Of a stretch of DNA of 64,000 nt, positions 1-15,400 are shown one piece after another (position 1 is the first letter of the stretch; each line of letters begins with the position of its first letter). The notes beneath the pieces are model-generated. The model had not been told where the DNA came from. It saw nothing but the letters and a program-made list of their open reading frames with translations, and did not search any database. The DNA is from Streblospio benedicti (Eukaryota; Annelida; Polychaeta; Spionida; Spionidae): NCBI GenBank assembly GCA_019095985.1, contig CM032665.1, positions 31,211,875 to 31,275,874 of the forward strand, in the 5' to 3' direction. A program made the translations under genes and the position numbers.

Positions 1-475
1 CATTTATCTAACATGTTGTACGAATACATCAAATAAACTGGTTGTTCAAAACCCATGGTAAAAACTAAATATACTTCCATTTCATTTTCGTTTGCCATTT
101 ACAGCTTCCTGTGAAAGTTCAGTAAATATTTTGATAGAAATGTCACAGAAACGTCTTATAAATATTCATATGCGCTGATTGAAGTTCAGACATGTCTTGG
201 ACTGCAAAATGCTCTTGGAAAATTACTCGTAATCAAAGAAAGAAACGAAACACCAAATGCACAGTCCTATCCATTAGCGAAGAAATAAGAGCAAACCAGC
301 ACTAAATGATTGATATGTTTTTATAAAAAGATGGATGCTTTTATTTAGTGTATTATTACATTATTCTATTTAATGAATCATTATATTATATTATTTACCA
401 AACATTTACTCCATATCATGAAGACAGTAAATGAATTGAATGATCTCAATAAACATGTATGTGTGTTGTTGGCAG

Positions 476-3400
476 GGAAGATCACGTACGACTGTGTTGT
501 GGACATCGACTGCAGTGCCGCGGTCACCAACTCCAACTGCACCAACAGAGTGTGCTACTGCAACACCGGCTACCTGGTGTCTGACGACCTCATGGAGTGC
601 AACCGCAGTAAGTGATAGGCTAGGTGGTGTCTGTGTAAACTCAGTAAATAAGATGGGGTTCCCAGTGTCCAATGGTGATCTCAACCAGTATAGCCTCAGT
701 CAGTACCGCATATTTCCCTTTGAAGCTGCGGACACCATGTACAGTGCATGTAATTTACAGGTCCATAATGAGCTTTATAACCATGAATGTGGTAGGTAAA
801 GATGTGCTGTTTTCGCAGGGATCATCACCGACCCATGTGAACTTCAAACTGACTGCTCTGATGCCGTCACCAACTCCAACTGCACGAACAACCAGTGCTA
901 CTGCAACGCTGGATACATGGCGTCTGCAGCCGGCAATTTGTGCTCCAAACGTAAGTGTCATCAGAGGGGTACAGGTTTCTGCTAACTGCTGCTTTTTGAA
1001 GCCTGTTTCTGATGTCTGGTGCATACGATGATACATACTTGTACTGTATAGCGCTTTGCAATTGGTGAATCTTTCTACAAACGTTTAACACTGGGAGTCA
1101 GCAAGCGTTATTTAACTTTTGAATCTGAAGCAATCGTGGTACAAGGCAGACATTAACAGACATGGCTGAAACATGTACCGGCTTGTGTCCCTGTTAAAAT
1201 AGCACGGTGATTTGAATGTTGTGCGAATTTGGCATGAACTTTTACACAAATACTAGGTGTTATATGGACGTATTATGGAACAAAGTATGTGTATCATGAT
1301 GAAAAGGACGTGCGAATATGATTTGAACCTCACGATGGTACATGATGAACATTTCAACTTAATGTGTGACTATGATGTGAATGCCGTGTTTGGATGTGAA
1401 ATTTGAGTAATATGTATGACTATGTCTGCAACTGTAATGCTACTATTACATCAGTTGGTCAACGTTAACTACATCATTAATCAGCTATGTCCATTGTGTT
1501 ACATTTCAGTGAGGATCCAACTGACTGTTGAGCTGCAATTATTTGTTTAAATGCATTTCTCGATTATGCCATGTCCATCTTCACCAATTCGGAGTTCATC
1601 TATCTATAGTATTTGATAGATGATACCTTGCTGTGGCAAGATGTGACATGTCTAACATTATATATATTACCTGCATAATCTGAACGTAAAAAGGTGTTAA
1701 TTTTAAACCCCAAGCCAGCAATTTCATGAAGTTGTGTGCTGATATAGAAAATAAAGTAGCGTGGAATCTAATTCCATTGTCTATTGAAAAACTATTATGT
1801 CTGCCCTGTGATGTGGTCATAATGTAACAAACCACCTGCCTTTGGTTGGTATGAAAAATAAAACCTTTCACGTCATTAAGCTACCAGTTCATACACACCA
1901 TCCCCAGGACAACATCGCCATTTGTCAGGATATGATGCAATGTCATCGTCAACCATCCAGACTTCATGATATGGAAATTAGCACCATAAAACCATAACAC
2001 GCCATACAATTACCGCAGCAATATACTGTGCTTAATAAAAATCAAAATCTGACAATAAATGTCTTGTGTGATGCACTCTATCACACACATTTTAAACGGT
2101 TTGAATAGTATTTTTTTTTCAATTTTGGCTAGCGCATATTTTTCCTGTGTGATCATGTGTGAGTTTGCGCGTGACTTTCTAATTAGAGTGAAACATCAAA
2201 GTAGTTTCATCACAGAGCCACAGTGTGACGGAGCAAAATACGAATATTGCTTGCTTAATCAAAGGTGTGTTGAGCTTTAAATTGTGTTTTAGGAATATTT
2301 CAAATATTAAATATTACCTAAATTAATTCTGTTAATCTTTGGAATGAAACAAACACCGGTTGTTTAGATGTTTGCCTTATTTGCTGTGGTTATGAGTAGT
2401 GAAGTTATCTGCCATATTTGCTAAGCCATGACGTCACAGTACATGAACTAACTTCATGACTTAGTCATTAACCCTGACAACATTTTAGTGTCCACTGTGC
2501 ACTGACGGATCTGGGATGTCTTTGGTGTCATCAACCCCATCAAAACGGTTTTTACTCAAATTTTGTTGCTGTTGTTATAAGCACAATAGAGATACAGATG
2601 TATATCCAACGAAAGTTCTCACTGAAGACCCCGGCCTCAAAGGCCCTAAAGAACCCGGGATCCGTCAATGCCAAGACCGACCCTTACCCGCGATGCTGAC
2701 CACTGTAGGGGTGTGTTGTTGGTTGCAGGGAAGATCCTCGACCCGTGCGCGCTCCACACAGACTGCAGCTTTGCCGTAGACAACTCCAACTGCACCAACG
2801 GCGCATGCGCGTGTGTTCCTGGTTACTATTCATCAGACGACCGCTCTGAGTGTCTCATCAGTACGTTTGGCCTCCTTTCTTCTCAGTCTGCTGTAAATAG
2901 CCACTGTCAAATACCCACACATTAATAGCTACTGTACATATATTACACACACACCCCATAATGTGGTTTTAATGTAAAAGGGGGGGGGGGGTTATAAGGA
3001 AGTGGGATAAGGGGGGAAAGGCTGAAAAAAGAGGGATAAGGGGATAGGGCCCCCAAAAAGTGGGATGAGGAATCTCAAAATAGTGCTATAAGGGAAAAAG
3101 AGCCAAAAAGAGGGATAAGGGAAAAAAGGCAACAAAGGGGGATAAGGGGAAAATAACCAAAAAGAGGGATAAGTGGGGAAAGGCTGAAAAGAGGGATGTA
3201 AAGAGGGGATAAGGGATCTCCAAATAGTGGGATAAGGGAAAAAGAGCCTAAAAGAGGGATAAGGGGGATAAGGGAAAAAAGGGCCAAAAAGAGGGATAAG
3301 AGATTTCTAGACCCCTTATAACCCCTCCCCCCTATAAAGTTTGATGGCACCAAGCAAATGTTGCTTTGTAGTGCAGTTGTGCAATTCTGACGTCCTCTTC

Positions 3401-6400
3401 AGATACGAAATAACAAATGCTACAAGGCTGATAGGCTTGCAGCTACTTGTGTTATTGCGTGTAAGTGTATCATTAAATCCTTTTCTAATAGCAAGACTAA
3501 ATTAAAAGCAGTGGACAGGTTTGGTGTCCCCCAGAGTAGAAAACGGTGTAAATTAATGTTTGGGTTATTTTCAAACTAACAACCTCGCATTCTGTCACCT
3601 CCATCAATAGACGGTCATCCTAATATTGTGGTAGTGAAGTGGTTTTTCTCAATTCTATCTATTAAACATTAAATGCAAAACATTTTCTTGTAAATTAACA
3701 CTTAACCTATGGCGCGCTCGTCGAGATCTTTTGCTGTGGACTGATTTACAGCTTTTAGACATATGTAGTTGTATATTCTGTTACTAATTAAATGTTTTTG
3801 TTAATGGTCGTATAGTCATACATATAATTCATCACTTAAATATACAGAATATTTAAAACATTCATTAGCAATTTCTTCAAGGATTCATTGATATCAACTA
3901 AGACGTTACACTCAATAATTTGATTACCTTCCAGTGAAACGGTCTAGTGGAAATTCATTATTGGAAACAGCAATGCCCTGTGCCGTTTGGTGCATGCATA
4001 ATATGTTTTATAGCAACACAGTTTTAAAACTCCTATATCTTCACCAACCTCACAAAAGACGGATTATCATATATCAATGAATGAGAGACCAGTTCAAAGA
4101 CGATTTCAGGATATAGAATACCAAAAGGAGGTGATGAATAGAAATCGTTAGGACCAGCAACCATCAGGAACATTTAAATCTGTAGGGTAATATGGGTACT
4201 TATCACAATTCCTTCCTATTTGCAACATGCCAATGCCGTCTAAAACAAAAGTTCCAGTGCTAGTATCAGTCTTCACTGACCCAATCGTCATTTTATCTAA
4301 TGTGACAGTACATGGAGATGATTTTACTAATGGTTTACAAGTTACATGTATTCAAGGTACGTGTTGTTCAGCTAGTAACTGTTCACTATTAATGGCAACG
4401 CATCCATCCAATAATCTTCCCCTATTTCTTTCAGCATGTACAGCTCCCAACTTAGCAGGTACTTAGTGCTTTTGGTGCTCCCCCTCTTTCAGGGGAGATT
4501 GGCAGTCCGTGTGACCTGAGTACTGACTGCAGTGCTGCAGTGACCTTCAGTACCTGTGACGTGGACACAAAACTATGCATCTGCAGCCTGGGCTACAACA
4601 CCATCAGCGTCACAGAGTGTGAGATTAAGGTTATAGGCGATCCATGTCTCGATGTGGACGAAGACTGCTTCGCTGCCGTTGCAGACAGCAACTGCACTGG
4701 CTCCATTTGCTACTGCGATTCCGGTTACATGGTTCAATCTGATGGAACGGTACGTTGTTATGTCCACTCTAGTATGCTAATAACAATCACTGAATCGATG
4801 TTTTGATAAACATCTCCTCACTGGTGGTAACAAAAATAAAACTACCAAGCAACAAAAACAATGTCCAAAATACTTTGTTCGGTGTGGAAGACAACTGTCG
4901 ATATTTAAATGTTGTAAGGATACTGCTCCCAATGTCTATATCACGTACTCTATATGCCTCCAACGTTAGGGACGGTGTAATATTTAACAGGCAGGGGGGA
5001 CATGTGCATATAAAAAACTTGTCTGAGAAAAGGTCTTGTCCCCTGCTGATGTGATGAAAAAAACTGAGGTCCCATGACCTTTATTCATAAAAGTCTACGT
5101 CCCTCCCATGAATATTCGCGTGATTAATTTGTACCGATTTGCTCACGTCGAGGTGGGATTTCAGCAGCTGAAAAAAAGTCATGTCCCATGCCCAACAAGA
5201 ATGAAAAATCATCCGGTCCCCCTACTTTGCACCTTCTACCCCTGTCCCCCTACCAATTGCACCGTATCCCTGGTAAATATAGCGCACCGTCCCTTATCTC
5301 AGTACTAGTATGTCTTTGGGAACAATCCATAAATAATGATCGTCAGGGGGTCGTCCAATTTGGGGGGGCTTTTGGACAATTGCTGAAAGAAAGAATTTGA
5401 AAAGATATACCCGTAGGGTGATAAAAAAAGTTCAGCGACCTTCCAAAAATGAACTGCAAAAACATACTACACGTGCCACCCCTTTCAGGGTATGACGGGG
5501 GACGGTATCATTATTTAAGATTATTCCTTAGTAAATAATATTCCCTGTTGCTAATCGCCTTCCGCCTCCCCCGGACTTTGACCAGGTGTGCAACCGGAAT
5601 GGGGTGTGAGCTGCACACGGATGGTCGGAGGTGGGTATTGACCGCCGAAATGGTGCAGGGAATGGCGTTAGATTCTGAACGGCGGTGGTGCCAGGGGTGT
5701 ATGACCCTCAGGGTATGGCGGGGTGATGTGGGGTACCTTCGTAATACAATGGTACGAGGGGCTGGACGATCAACTGAATGTTTTAGGGAAAGTGGTGATC
5801 ATCCTATTCATTTTGAAAGAACACCTGGGATCCCAAATACCATCACCCAACACCTCCTATACGACACCATCAGCCAACACCTGACCATACCATTTGGTAC
5901 AACCTCGTTTAAGACCACCTCTCGACCAATAATAAGACCACTTTTTCATGGTCCCAAACCTTGCAAACCTATCATAATGAATCTGTCATAGAGACCACCT
6001 CTCTCTTGAGACCGCCAACACTGGTCCCAAAGGTGGTCCTAATAGAGGCTGAATATCATCTTTCCCCGTGCAGCCACATGCGAAGCGATGACCGCACGCT
6101 GTGCACGAGGCGCCGCATCGAGGACCCGTGCGGCACGGCGCTGGACTGCAGCGACGCCGTGGGCAACAGCACGTGCGGCACGGGCGACACGTGCGAGTGC
6201 GTGTCAGACATGTTCCTCGCCACGGACGACAGGACGCAGTGTCTGCCCAGAAAGGTGCTTGCTTGCTACTCTAGGTTACCCATTGCTTCCATCGTATAGG
6301 GTGTTTTCACAAGTCTGTCCCAGTCATGGACATATCCAGTCACCACCTCCCCTCCTTTTTCCCCCAAAAAAAAAAAATCATTTCCATAGGGTTTTTGGCA

Positions 6401-9400
6401 TGTCCGCCATTAAAGGCTTGCACGTACGAAACCATATTTAAGTCCCTTAAGTGTGCCCCCCAATTTAAAAAAAACTGGATTTACCAGTGCCAATTACAGA
6501 CATGAATGTTAATCCCAAAATTATTGTTATACAGAGATCCCAAGAATCCATACCAAATAGATCTTCACTCATGCGTATATGTCACTTAGGTATAAGCACC
6601 AGTTGCTGACAAGATGAATTGGTTAACAGTACTGATTACAACAGGGCCATTACGGCTGCATTACTGTGGAGTGTCTGACCCTCGCCGTGCACCTCTCGCC
6701 CTGTAGGTGGGTGACGAGTGCGCTTCCACGGAGCAGTGCGAGTTCGCGATGTCCAACGTGAACTGCTCGGCGGGCGTGTGCACGTGCGTGGAACGCTACA
6801 TCCCCACCGACAACATGGACAACTGCGTGTTCAGTGAGTCACTCAACTGTTTCTAGGGCAATGGCAAAAACCGCCACCGCCAGAATACCAGGTATCAATG
6901 CATTGACATTTGCAATAGACACTGCATCCATTACCATTACCCGGGAATAACTTGCACAGAAATGGAATGAAGATAAGACATTATAGTACCAGTTTTGATT
7001 TGGTTGTTTGGTGAATGATATTCCTGTGGACAAGCTTTTAGAACAGTAAATCTTAAACGTGTATGATATGATAACTAACGGGGAAAGGGTAATTTTTATC
7101 GGTTTGACATTGAAATGATCTCAATGTCAAATGTAACAACATTTTTTGAATCCTTAGATATGGTTTCCTATCCATGAATAATACCAATAAGGGTTCTAAA
7201 ATCAATATTAACAGAGTTACATGCATGTTTATCGATATTTTGGTGGCCATTTTGAAAAGCTCATAAAAGGAAACTTAACCCAACCCAGATTTTTTGGGAA
7301 TTTTTTACCTTCATCCCCAAGACAATAAAGACAATAAAAATACAGAAATCTGTTTGTTAGTCAAAATTTATTTTTATTTTTTAAATTCTTATTTCACAAC
7401 AAAAATATTAAAATTGCATTTGTCACAAAAGCGTAAAAAATGTGATGTTTATACAAATTAGGCGTATGCAAATTAGATAATTTGCATATTTATTGTAATA
7501 TCCTGAAAGTAGGTTCAAATACATTTTCTTGAGATATCACAATCATCTCTATCTACCATTCCAAAGATTTTGTAATGGTGTTTATATTGTGTAGTTTTGG
7601 TGTGATGTATGCTGAGGTTACCATGGAAATCACATTTTTTCTCAATTTTTCCGGCACCGCTCTAGTATCTGGCAACACGTTAAAATACACAAAATTCCTC
7701 ATCTTTTGGTATATCATAATCCTTGTAAAAATCAGGTGCACGGTTCCATAATTTTGAGAGGTCATATGTGCAGCCCTAAACCCCTGCATCTGCCCCGAGC
7801 AGGGAAGATCGGCGACGCGTGCGACCGTCACGACCAGTGCACGGCGTCGGTGGCGTCCAGCAACTGCACGGCGGGCGCGTGCGTGTGCGACCCGGGCTAC
7901 ATGGTCGCCTTCGACCTGACGCACTGCAACCTGCGCATCATCGGCGACCCGTGCGAGCTCAACACCGACTGCTCGTTCGCGGTGGCCGGCAGCCACTGCC
8001 CCACCGTCAACTGCTCCTGCCTGCTAGGTAAGCCTACCGCGGGTGTGTGCTAGGACAGAGGAATGGAGAATGATTGTGAATTTGTGAATTTTTGAATTTT
8101 TGAATTTTTGAATTTGTGTGAATACTCCGAAGCCATCAGTTTTGGTGATTATAGCAGAGGGAGGCCACGTGGTGTTGACACATTGACCTCCAGAGGCAGG
8201 CTAGGTAACCAAATGAGCCTCGGGGGTGGAGGGATCACACTAGCTATTGTTTTCAAACTAGGTGAGTTCTTTTACGTGCAGAGAGGTGACTGTCCTCTAC
8301 ACGGGGCGCGCCTTTTAATGACGCTTCCGAACCTTTGGCAGTATGAATGTAATGTTAAGAGACATTTTCATGACCAGCTCCTCGTGTCTGCTAGCTAATG
8401 ACTTTGTGATCTGGCAGTCTTGGTAAGAGGAATGGGGCAGGTTTATTAGGAAGTGGGGTGTGGGGGATAAAGCCAAAACGAGGGATATGGGATTTCATGG
8501 AAGTGGGATGTGGGGGAAAAGGCAAAACAATTGTGGTATATGGGAAAAAGTCCCCAAAATAGGAATGTGGGATTTCTTGACCTCTTCTAGATATTTCCAT
8601 TTAACAATACCCCCTGCCCCGCCCCTCCACTGTATCGGTAAGAGAGTCAGTGCATTAGGAATGACGACAAATTGCGGGTTTCCCCGTGACAGATAAACAG
8701 TCCTGTTGAAGATTTATCCAGACCCTTCCTCACAACAGTGCATTTTGCCATCTGCCTCGATGTGTAAAATGTTAGAGAACATCATGGTTGAATGTCATGC
8801 CAAGAATAGATTACATCGGTGGTGAGGTGAACGGAGGTTATTATGTCATTAGACATCATGTAATGTCTGTGACTAAACTATTGACCATTTAAGAGCAATC
8901 ATCATATACCACATACGGCATGGGCCGGTCTCAATTGGCATGAATGTCAGATCCTAATGTGACCTGGAAAGTATATTCACAGTTTGATCTTACATAAGTT
9001 TTATTATGTTTCTGCCAGTGATACTCACGAGACATATCTCTGTGATACTGTGACACTCCTGGGCCATAAGAGACATATCTCTCTGTGACACTCATGGCCC
9101 CCTGTTGTGTGTTGTTTGCAGGTTACATGGTGCAGTCCTCGGGCACGGTGTGCACCAAGCGTAAGATCGGCGACCCGTGCGCCACCGACCCCGACTGCTC
9201 GGCCGCCGTCAGCAGCAGCCAGTGCAGCGAGGCCGGCAAGTGCGTGTGCATGCAGGTGCGTGTGTGAACTTAGGAGAGAACAGAAAAAGCACCTCAATTT
9301 TGGACATTAGCAGGCTATCAAAAGGGTCATCAAAAGAGGGCTTTGTAGGATTTGACCACTCGATTGTCGTGTCAGTCGTGAAATTGAGCATGCTGATGTC

Positions 9401-12400
9401 TGATTTAAATTACACGTCAGCATGCTCAATTTCACCATTGACACGACAATCGAGTGGTCAAATAGTGTTCTATCATGAAGAAAATACAATTACAGTTCCC
9501 ATTAATCACTAAACATGCTAAATATACATGCAAACTTTCTTATCTTGATGTATGCGAACAGTGGCGCTGCAACAAAGTAGTCTAATTTAGACTGCGTATC
9601 TGCGCATGCAGTAAATCACGGTAAGTCCTTAGCAACGGGTAAATCAGCCCGTAGCAGCGTGTAAATCGGCACACCTCTCAACCAATCAGAATGGGTTATT
9701 GGCGGTGATGTTTGCACTGAATGATAGAATGGAGTCCCGCAGGTCTCTTTTCATGCAATTCTAGAAACTCCACGGTCAGTTACCATCTATTGTGGTTTGA
9801 TCAGCCCCTCAATGGAGCCCTCTTATAGGTCTATGCTAGAAGTGCATTTTCTATGTATTTGCTTATCTACATGAATGACATTGGTTCTTCCATAGGGTTA
9901 CTACGCCAACTCAACCTCGACCGGCTGCATCAAGAATATGATCTATGACAAGTGCTCTGTGGACAAAGACTGCAGCGCCGTCATCCGGAACAGCAACTGC
10001 ACGGACAACATGTGTCAGTGCAACAGAGGTGGGCTGTTCAGTCATGCTCCCTAACCATAACCATACACAGTTCTTTTTCATGATAACCAACACATAATTG
10101 CGTATGTGGCATTTTCATCTATAAGAGCCCAGACTAGCAATCAAAATCTGCGGAAAAGCCACGTGCGGTATCGTCATAGTTGTTCAAATGTATCAGTCGT
10201 GTATCGCCAAATACCATAACATTGCTCTTTATGCACATAATCTGCAGATTACCTTACGTACATGGGGGGGGTTTATAAGGAAGTGGAATGTTGGGGAAAA
10301 GGCAAAAAAAGAGGGAATGGGGATTTCATGAAAGTGAGGATGTGTGGAAACCGCCTCAACATTTAGCAATTTGTAGGATGTGGTAAAAAGGCCAAACAAA
10401 TAGGAATGTGGGAAATGAAGCCAAAATAATTAGGGATGTGGGATTTCTTCCCCCCATTATATCCCCCCTGTACATCCAACCCCCCGTGGAATAGAATAGA
10501 ATAGAATAGAAATACTTATTTCTGATTAAATTCCATAGAAAATACATAAGATATACACATATACATAAATAAATAGTAAATAAATAAAACTGTGCATAAA
10601 ATCACAAACAAATCACAGAATGTATCGTTGTCTTCTCCATTCTAGGTATAATATCGAATTTGGGTACTTCCAGAAGTCCAGTAGAGTCTGAACTAAAACA
10701 TTATCACACCTGTGGCGAAGCCGCGTGCTTTGAGGTCACACCGCGTGTGCTGAGAAATATATACACGCGTTTTTGATAGCTTTAGCGTTCCATACGCTGC
10801 AGGCTACCAGCCGAGCAGTGGTAACGCGTCGTGCGCGGGCTACAAGGTGTACGACCCATGCGAGGCGGCCGCCGACTGCGTCGCCATCGCCCACGCCCAG
10901 TGCTCGGGCGGCGCCTGCCTCTGTCTCGCCGGCTACGAGCCCAACGCCGCCCTCACCGACTGCCAGCTCAGTACGTGCACGTTATTGTAATTGTATCAGT
11001 TCATTTCGCATAGAAAAATATCACAGTCCAAATCAAAGTTTAGTTAAAAATTAGTATATTTTAAAATATATGTTTTCGCCGATTTACAGAGTGACTAGAA
11101 TAAAACTTAAAATATACACTTTGAACTATATCACGTGTAATCAAATTGTCACAACTAAGTATCCTACATCTAAAGTTTCCAATAGCTTTTCTATATAGTA
11201 CTTTAAAGTGGTCTACACCATTAAACATATAATACTGGGACATGCTAACACCCTTAGGAATAGCAAGGAGATGTCTAAAAACATTATTATAAGCTACAGA
11301 AGCTTTGTTAAAGACATTATCATTAAATGCAGTCCAAATTTGACCACCATACATACTACTAATAAAAGTCTTAAAAAGACATATTTTAACACTTTCAGAA
11401 CAATATCCAAATTTACTAATTAAAATATTGTCTTGTGTATAGATACATATTGTGTGACGTGCTATATCAGCATTACTGCTAAATTATGATTGCTACAACC
11501 AGCCCCGCTCTCCCCCACCCTTAATAACAGTTGGAGCAGTTAAATAGACACATTTGCTGATAATAGATAATATCTGTCGTTTGTATAGAGTGATGCTTAT
11601 TCACATTTTTAAATAGGAGACTACAATTGAGTTGTTTTTCTTGTGCATAGTTGATTTTTGAGGTTCCGTATGGGGACTCTTTAGTATTAGAAATTGTTCA
11701 ATTACTGCTGCTTTTAAATGCATTATGTTTCATCTTATAATATTGTAAATGGTTTGAATACTTGACACAGGAGGGCATATGAAGTCCGTGTTAATCCGTA
11801 GGAAACGAAAATATCTGGTTAAGTCTTGCTCGACGGATGCTGACTATGTAGGGCTGGTTTAAATGCCCAAATGATTTGCTATAGGCTTATTCTATTATTG
11901 CATATACACACTATGGTAAACATTAATGAAACAGTCTTTTATCAACCACGAAGAATGACGAACTTGATCAGAAAGTGCGTCAGTTTCCATTTTGTTTTCC
12001 CACAGAAACAACCACCCCATATGTGCCACCAAATACAACAGGTAACCTTGTATTATTAATTGTGCTATCGTGTATGTTCTGGTGGAACAGACGCCTTTGG
12101 TGAAGGGGATTTATTTTTATTATCAAATTTGGAAATGCGTTCTAAACTTCTATGGTGGCTGTTGAAGGTAACTTAACATAATTCGCCCTGCCATCTCAAG
12201 TCTAGCTGTTAGGCAATCGTTGTGTTGATTTATCATAATGTTAAACTAGCTATCAATGATGCAGTTAATAAATTAGCTGGAGTGTGCAGTGTCTTTTTTG
12301 TTTTGTGCCATTATCATTTTTGAGTGTGTTGATTTACGAGCAAACCATTTTGGAACAAATAGCTTATTTTGTACCTATATGTTCTATACTGTTCTTGTAG

Positions 12401-15400
12401 GAACTTGTTAAGAGGATTTTGGTAACCAACAAAATAGTAATACAATGGAACTCAAAAACAAAATAAGTCTTTCATAGCTGATTGCATGACCAATATAATA
12501 TTTAGGTTAATCAGTTGCCTTTAATCTAAAGAAAAACCTCTGCAACGTTCCTGAAGCATCAACACCAATACTCTGGACAGTTGGAGCAGTTCTTGTCCTT
12601 ATCTATAATCTATACTTATGTGCATTACTCATGATAAGTACTATACTCAATTGTTTAAAACGTTTAGATGTTATTACCAAAATGATAGACTGATTTTCAT
12701 AGCTGTCTGTATTCTGATCTAGTTCCGACCAATGCTACTGAACCGCCCACACTGGCACCGAGCAGCGAGTGTCAGGACTTCCTGTGCCAGTACTGGTGGG
12801 TCAGTAAGTAGTGCTTCTGTTACGCATACTAGCCCAACTTTATTTGAAATATTAAAATGGCCATGTGCAATAGTTTGTAAGCGAAAAATGAACAGATCAC
12901 CTTTATTTGATGATAATATGTTGGTATAAGCTACTCTATCCTCGACCCCCTGCTTTCAGTCGTGGCTGCCATCGTGGGGCTTCTGCTGATCATCGCTATC
13001 ATCATCATGGTCTGGTTCTTGTGCTGTCGCAAAAAGAGGTTTGTAGTCAATTTTATTGTTCGCATTCACCTTAAACAATCACAGGCAGATCCTGTTTTTT
13101 AGAAGGGGGGTGCGTATGAGAAAAACACATGTGTGGGGGCACCTCCCCTGGTATCTGCCAGTGACATGAACGTTGGCTCCAAAATGTACATGGATGTAGT
13201 TGTTTTGGTCATTTTATTGTGCACGCAGCCAAAGAAACTTGAAATGTGTAAATTCATTGAATGCTGTTACACTGGCAATTGTGTCACCAAGAGGAAACAT
13301 ATACTATTGATGGATATGCTTTCCCCTTGCCTGGATATGCTGTTGCAATGTTCTATTGATAACATAATGTGCTGGAAGTGACTGCTCAGCTAACCAAAGC
13401 AATTGCCTTTGCAGTCATACTGTCTATTATATATTTTTCATTGTGGTGTTGATTCAGAATCTAAATACTTGTATTCAACATGCCACTGTTAGTATCTGTT
13501 CAGCATCATAAACCCTGCGTATATTCCCGGCAGACGCCCCGTGACCCCCGTCCGAGCGTACGCCGCGCCCGGGCCCCCGCCAGAGAAGCCCAAGAAGGCG
13601 TTCCCCAGCGAGAAGCCCGAGCCCATCAAAGTGATGTACGACACCGTGGGAGACTGGTAAGGACAACAAAGTGTTGTAGCAAGTGATAAACTGTGGGTTA
13701 GTATTGTATTATTAATAATGATACTATATTCGTTCTCTTGAATGGTATGATAATTCAAAACCTACAGCCACATCTTATGCGTTTGTGAAAATTATCATAA
13801 ACCCGTGTTTTTTTTATAATCCATGCTGAGCATAAGATGCCTCTTTGCTAAAGGTGCTTTTCTACCATAAGCAATACATGAAAAGCCCCTCAACGTTCCA
13901 TGATCCAAGTAAAGATGGTCTATAGAAAAACATGATGGGTTTTAACAAAAAACTACGTTTGACTACTTCGGCGCACCCAGGGGCCGGCGTGTGCTGACGC
14001 CGATGCTCCACGCGTGGGCGACGGTCCGACCGCCCAGCGGCAAGGTCATGTACGAGAACGACGAGCTTAAGGACCCCAACGACGACTGCCTCACTGAGAT
14101 CACAGGTACTTGCTAAACTGTGTCACTGAGATCACAGGTACTCGCTAAACTGTGTCACTGAGATCACAGGTACTCGCTAAACTGTGTCACTGAGATCACA
14201 GGTACTCGCTAAACTGTGTCACTGAGATCACAGGTACTCGCTAAACTGTGTCACCGAGATCACAGGTACTCGCTTAACAGCGTGATCTTAAGTATTTACG
14301 TTCTCAATATAGGGTTGGTGAGGGCCTTTGTAATGAATACCGTCTTGTCGAGATTGATCAGTATAGTCTTCTCTTTTAGGCCCAAGATTTGTATGACGGA
14401 TTCAAATCTTGTATATAGTCTCATGGACACGGTCAGTCTCTAATGGAGGTCTTGGGCCATTAAAATGGTCGTACGAATCGTTGAGCACGGACAGTGAATC
14501 ATCAGTGTCATTTGAAGCTCTATCTCAACGTTCTTAGCGTCTGATATGCTTGATTATATTGTGATTATGAATTGTTTTGTGGGTCCATTGCCACTGAACG
14601 CGACGGAAAATTATGTAAAAGTCATTTTGTGTATGGCCAAGAAACACTGCTGAGTTGTTGTTGTTTTTTTGTTTTTTGTTTTTTTTAAAAAAACAACTCT
14701 GGATCAATTAATAGAGAGACCTAAAAGAGAAGGACACCAATCGATAGAAAGGCATTTTATATGGTAACTTTTGAAAGCATGTTGATGGTATGCTGATCTA
14801 CAGTTTGGACATGCCAAGCGTTGTCAAAGAACTTCATTAATATACGATAATTGATATATTGATTGTCACCGATGTCATAATATAAGTAAAAATCGATACT
14901 AGATGATCATGCGGGAATAAGTAACCATATGGAATATTTTCAATTGCATCAATATTTCAGTAGATATAAAGACCCATGTGTTCATCAAATCCAGATTGGT
15001 TAATGATCAAATCATAACATTATCGATTAACATAGATCATTATTATCTACTGTTGACTTTGTCCATTGTATATTTCAGACCTAGACATGACATCATGTGA
15101 GTATGATACAGATCTTTATTAATTCTATTCCTCTCTCTCAGTGTTCTATAGCAACAATCGAATGCACAAGCAAGCTACACACGCATTAGAACCTATTGTT
15201 GCTTGAATATTTAGTCTTGAAACAGTAGAATTTTACTCCTGATCTTAATTCATTTTAATGTTTGAGATTTTGATTTTTGAAGTTTCTCCGCCAGTCCACG
15301 TTGTTTTTCAGCGCATGCTTGAACATAAAGATTTTTTTGTGGTAATGGCAATTAATTATTTCACTCCTGTACTGCTCTTATGAGTTTACCGTTCCCATGT

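Noticed and set aside
5548-5991. 147-codon plus-strand frame containing GCELHTDG
   Set aside because: The short resemblance to the EB motif CELHTD lacks the remaining cysteines and splice sites; considered as the missing exon but not supported.
7553-8031. Arg-rich frames overlapping 7803-8027
   Set aside because: Shadow frames of the GC-rich EB exon; the true frame has the cysteine spacing.
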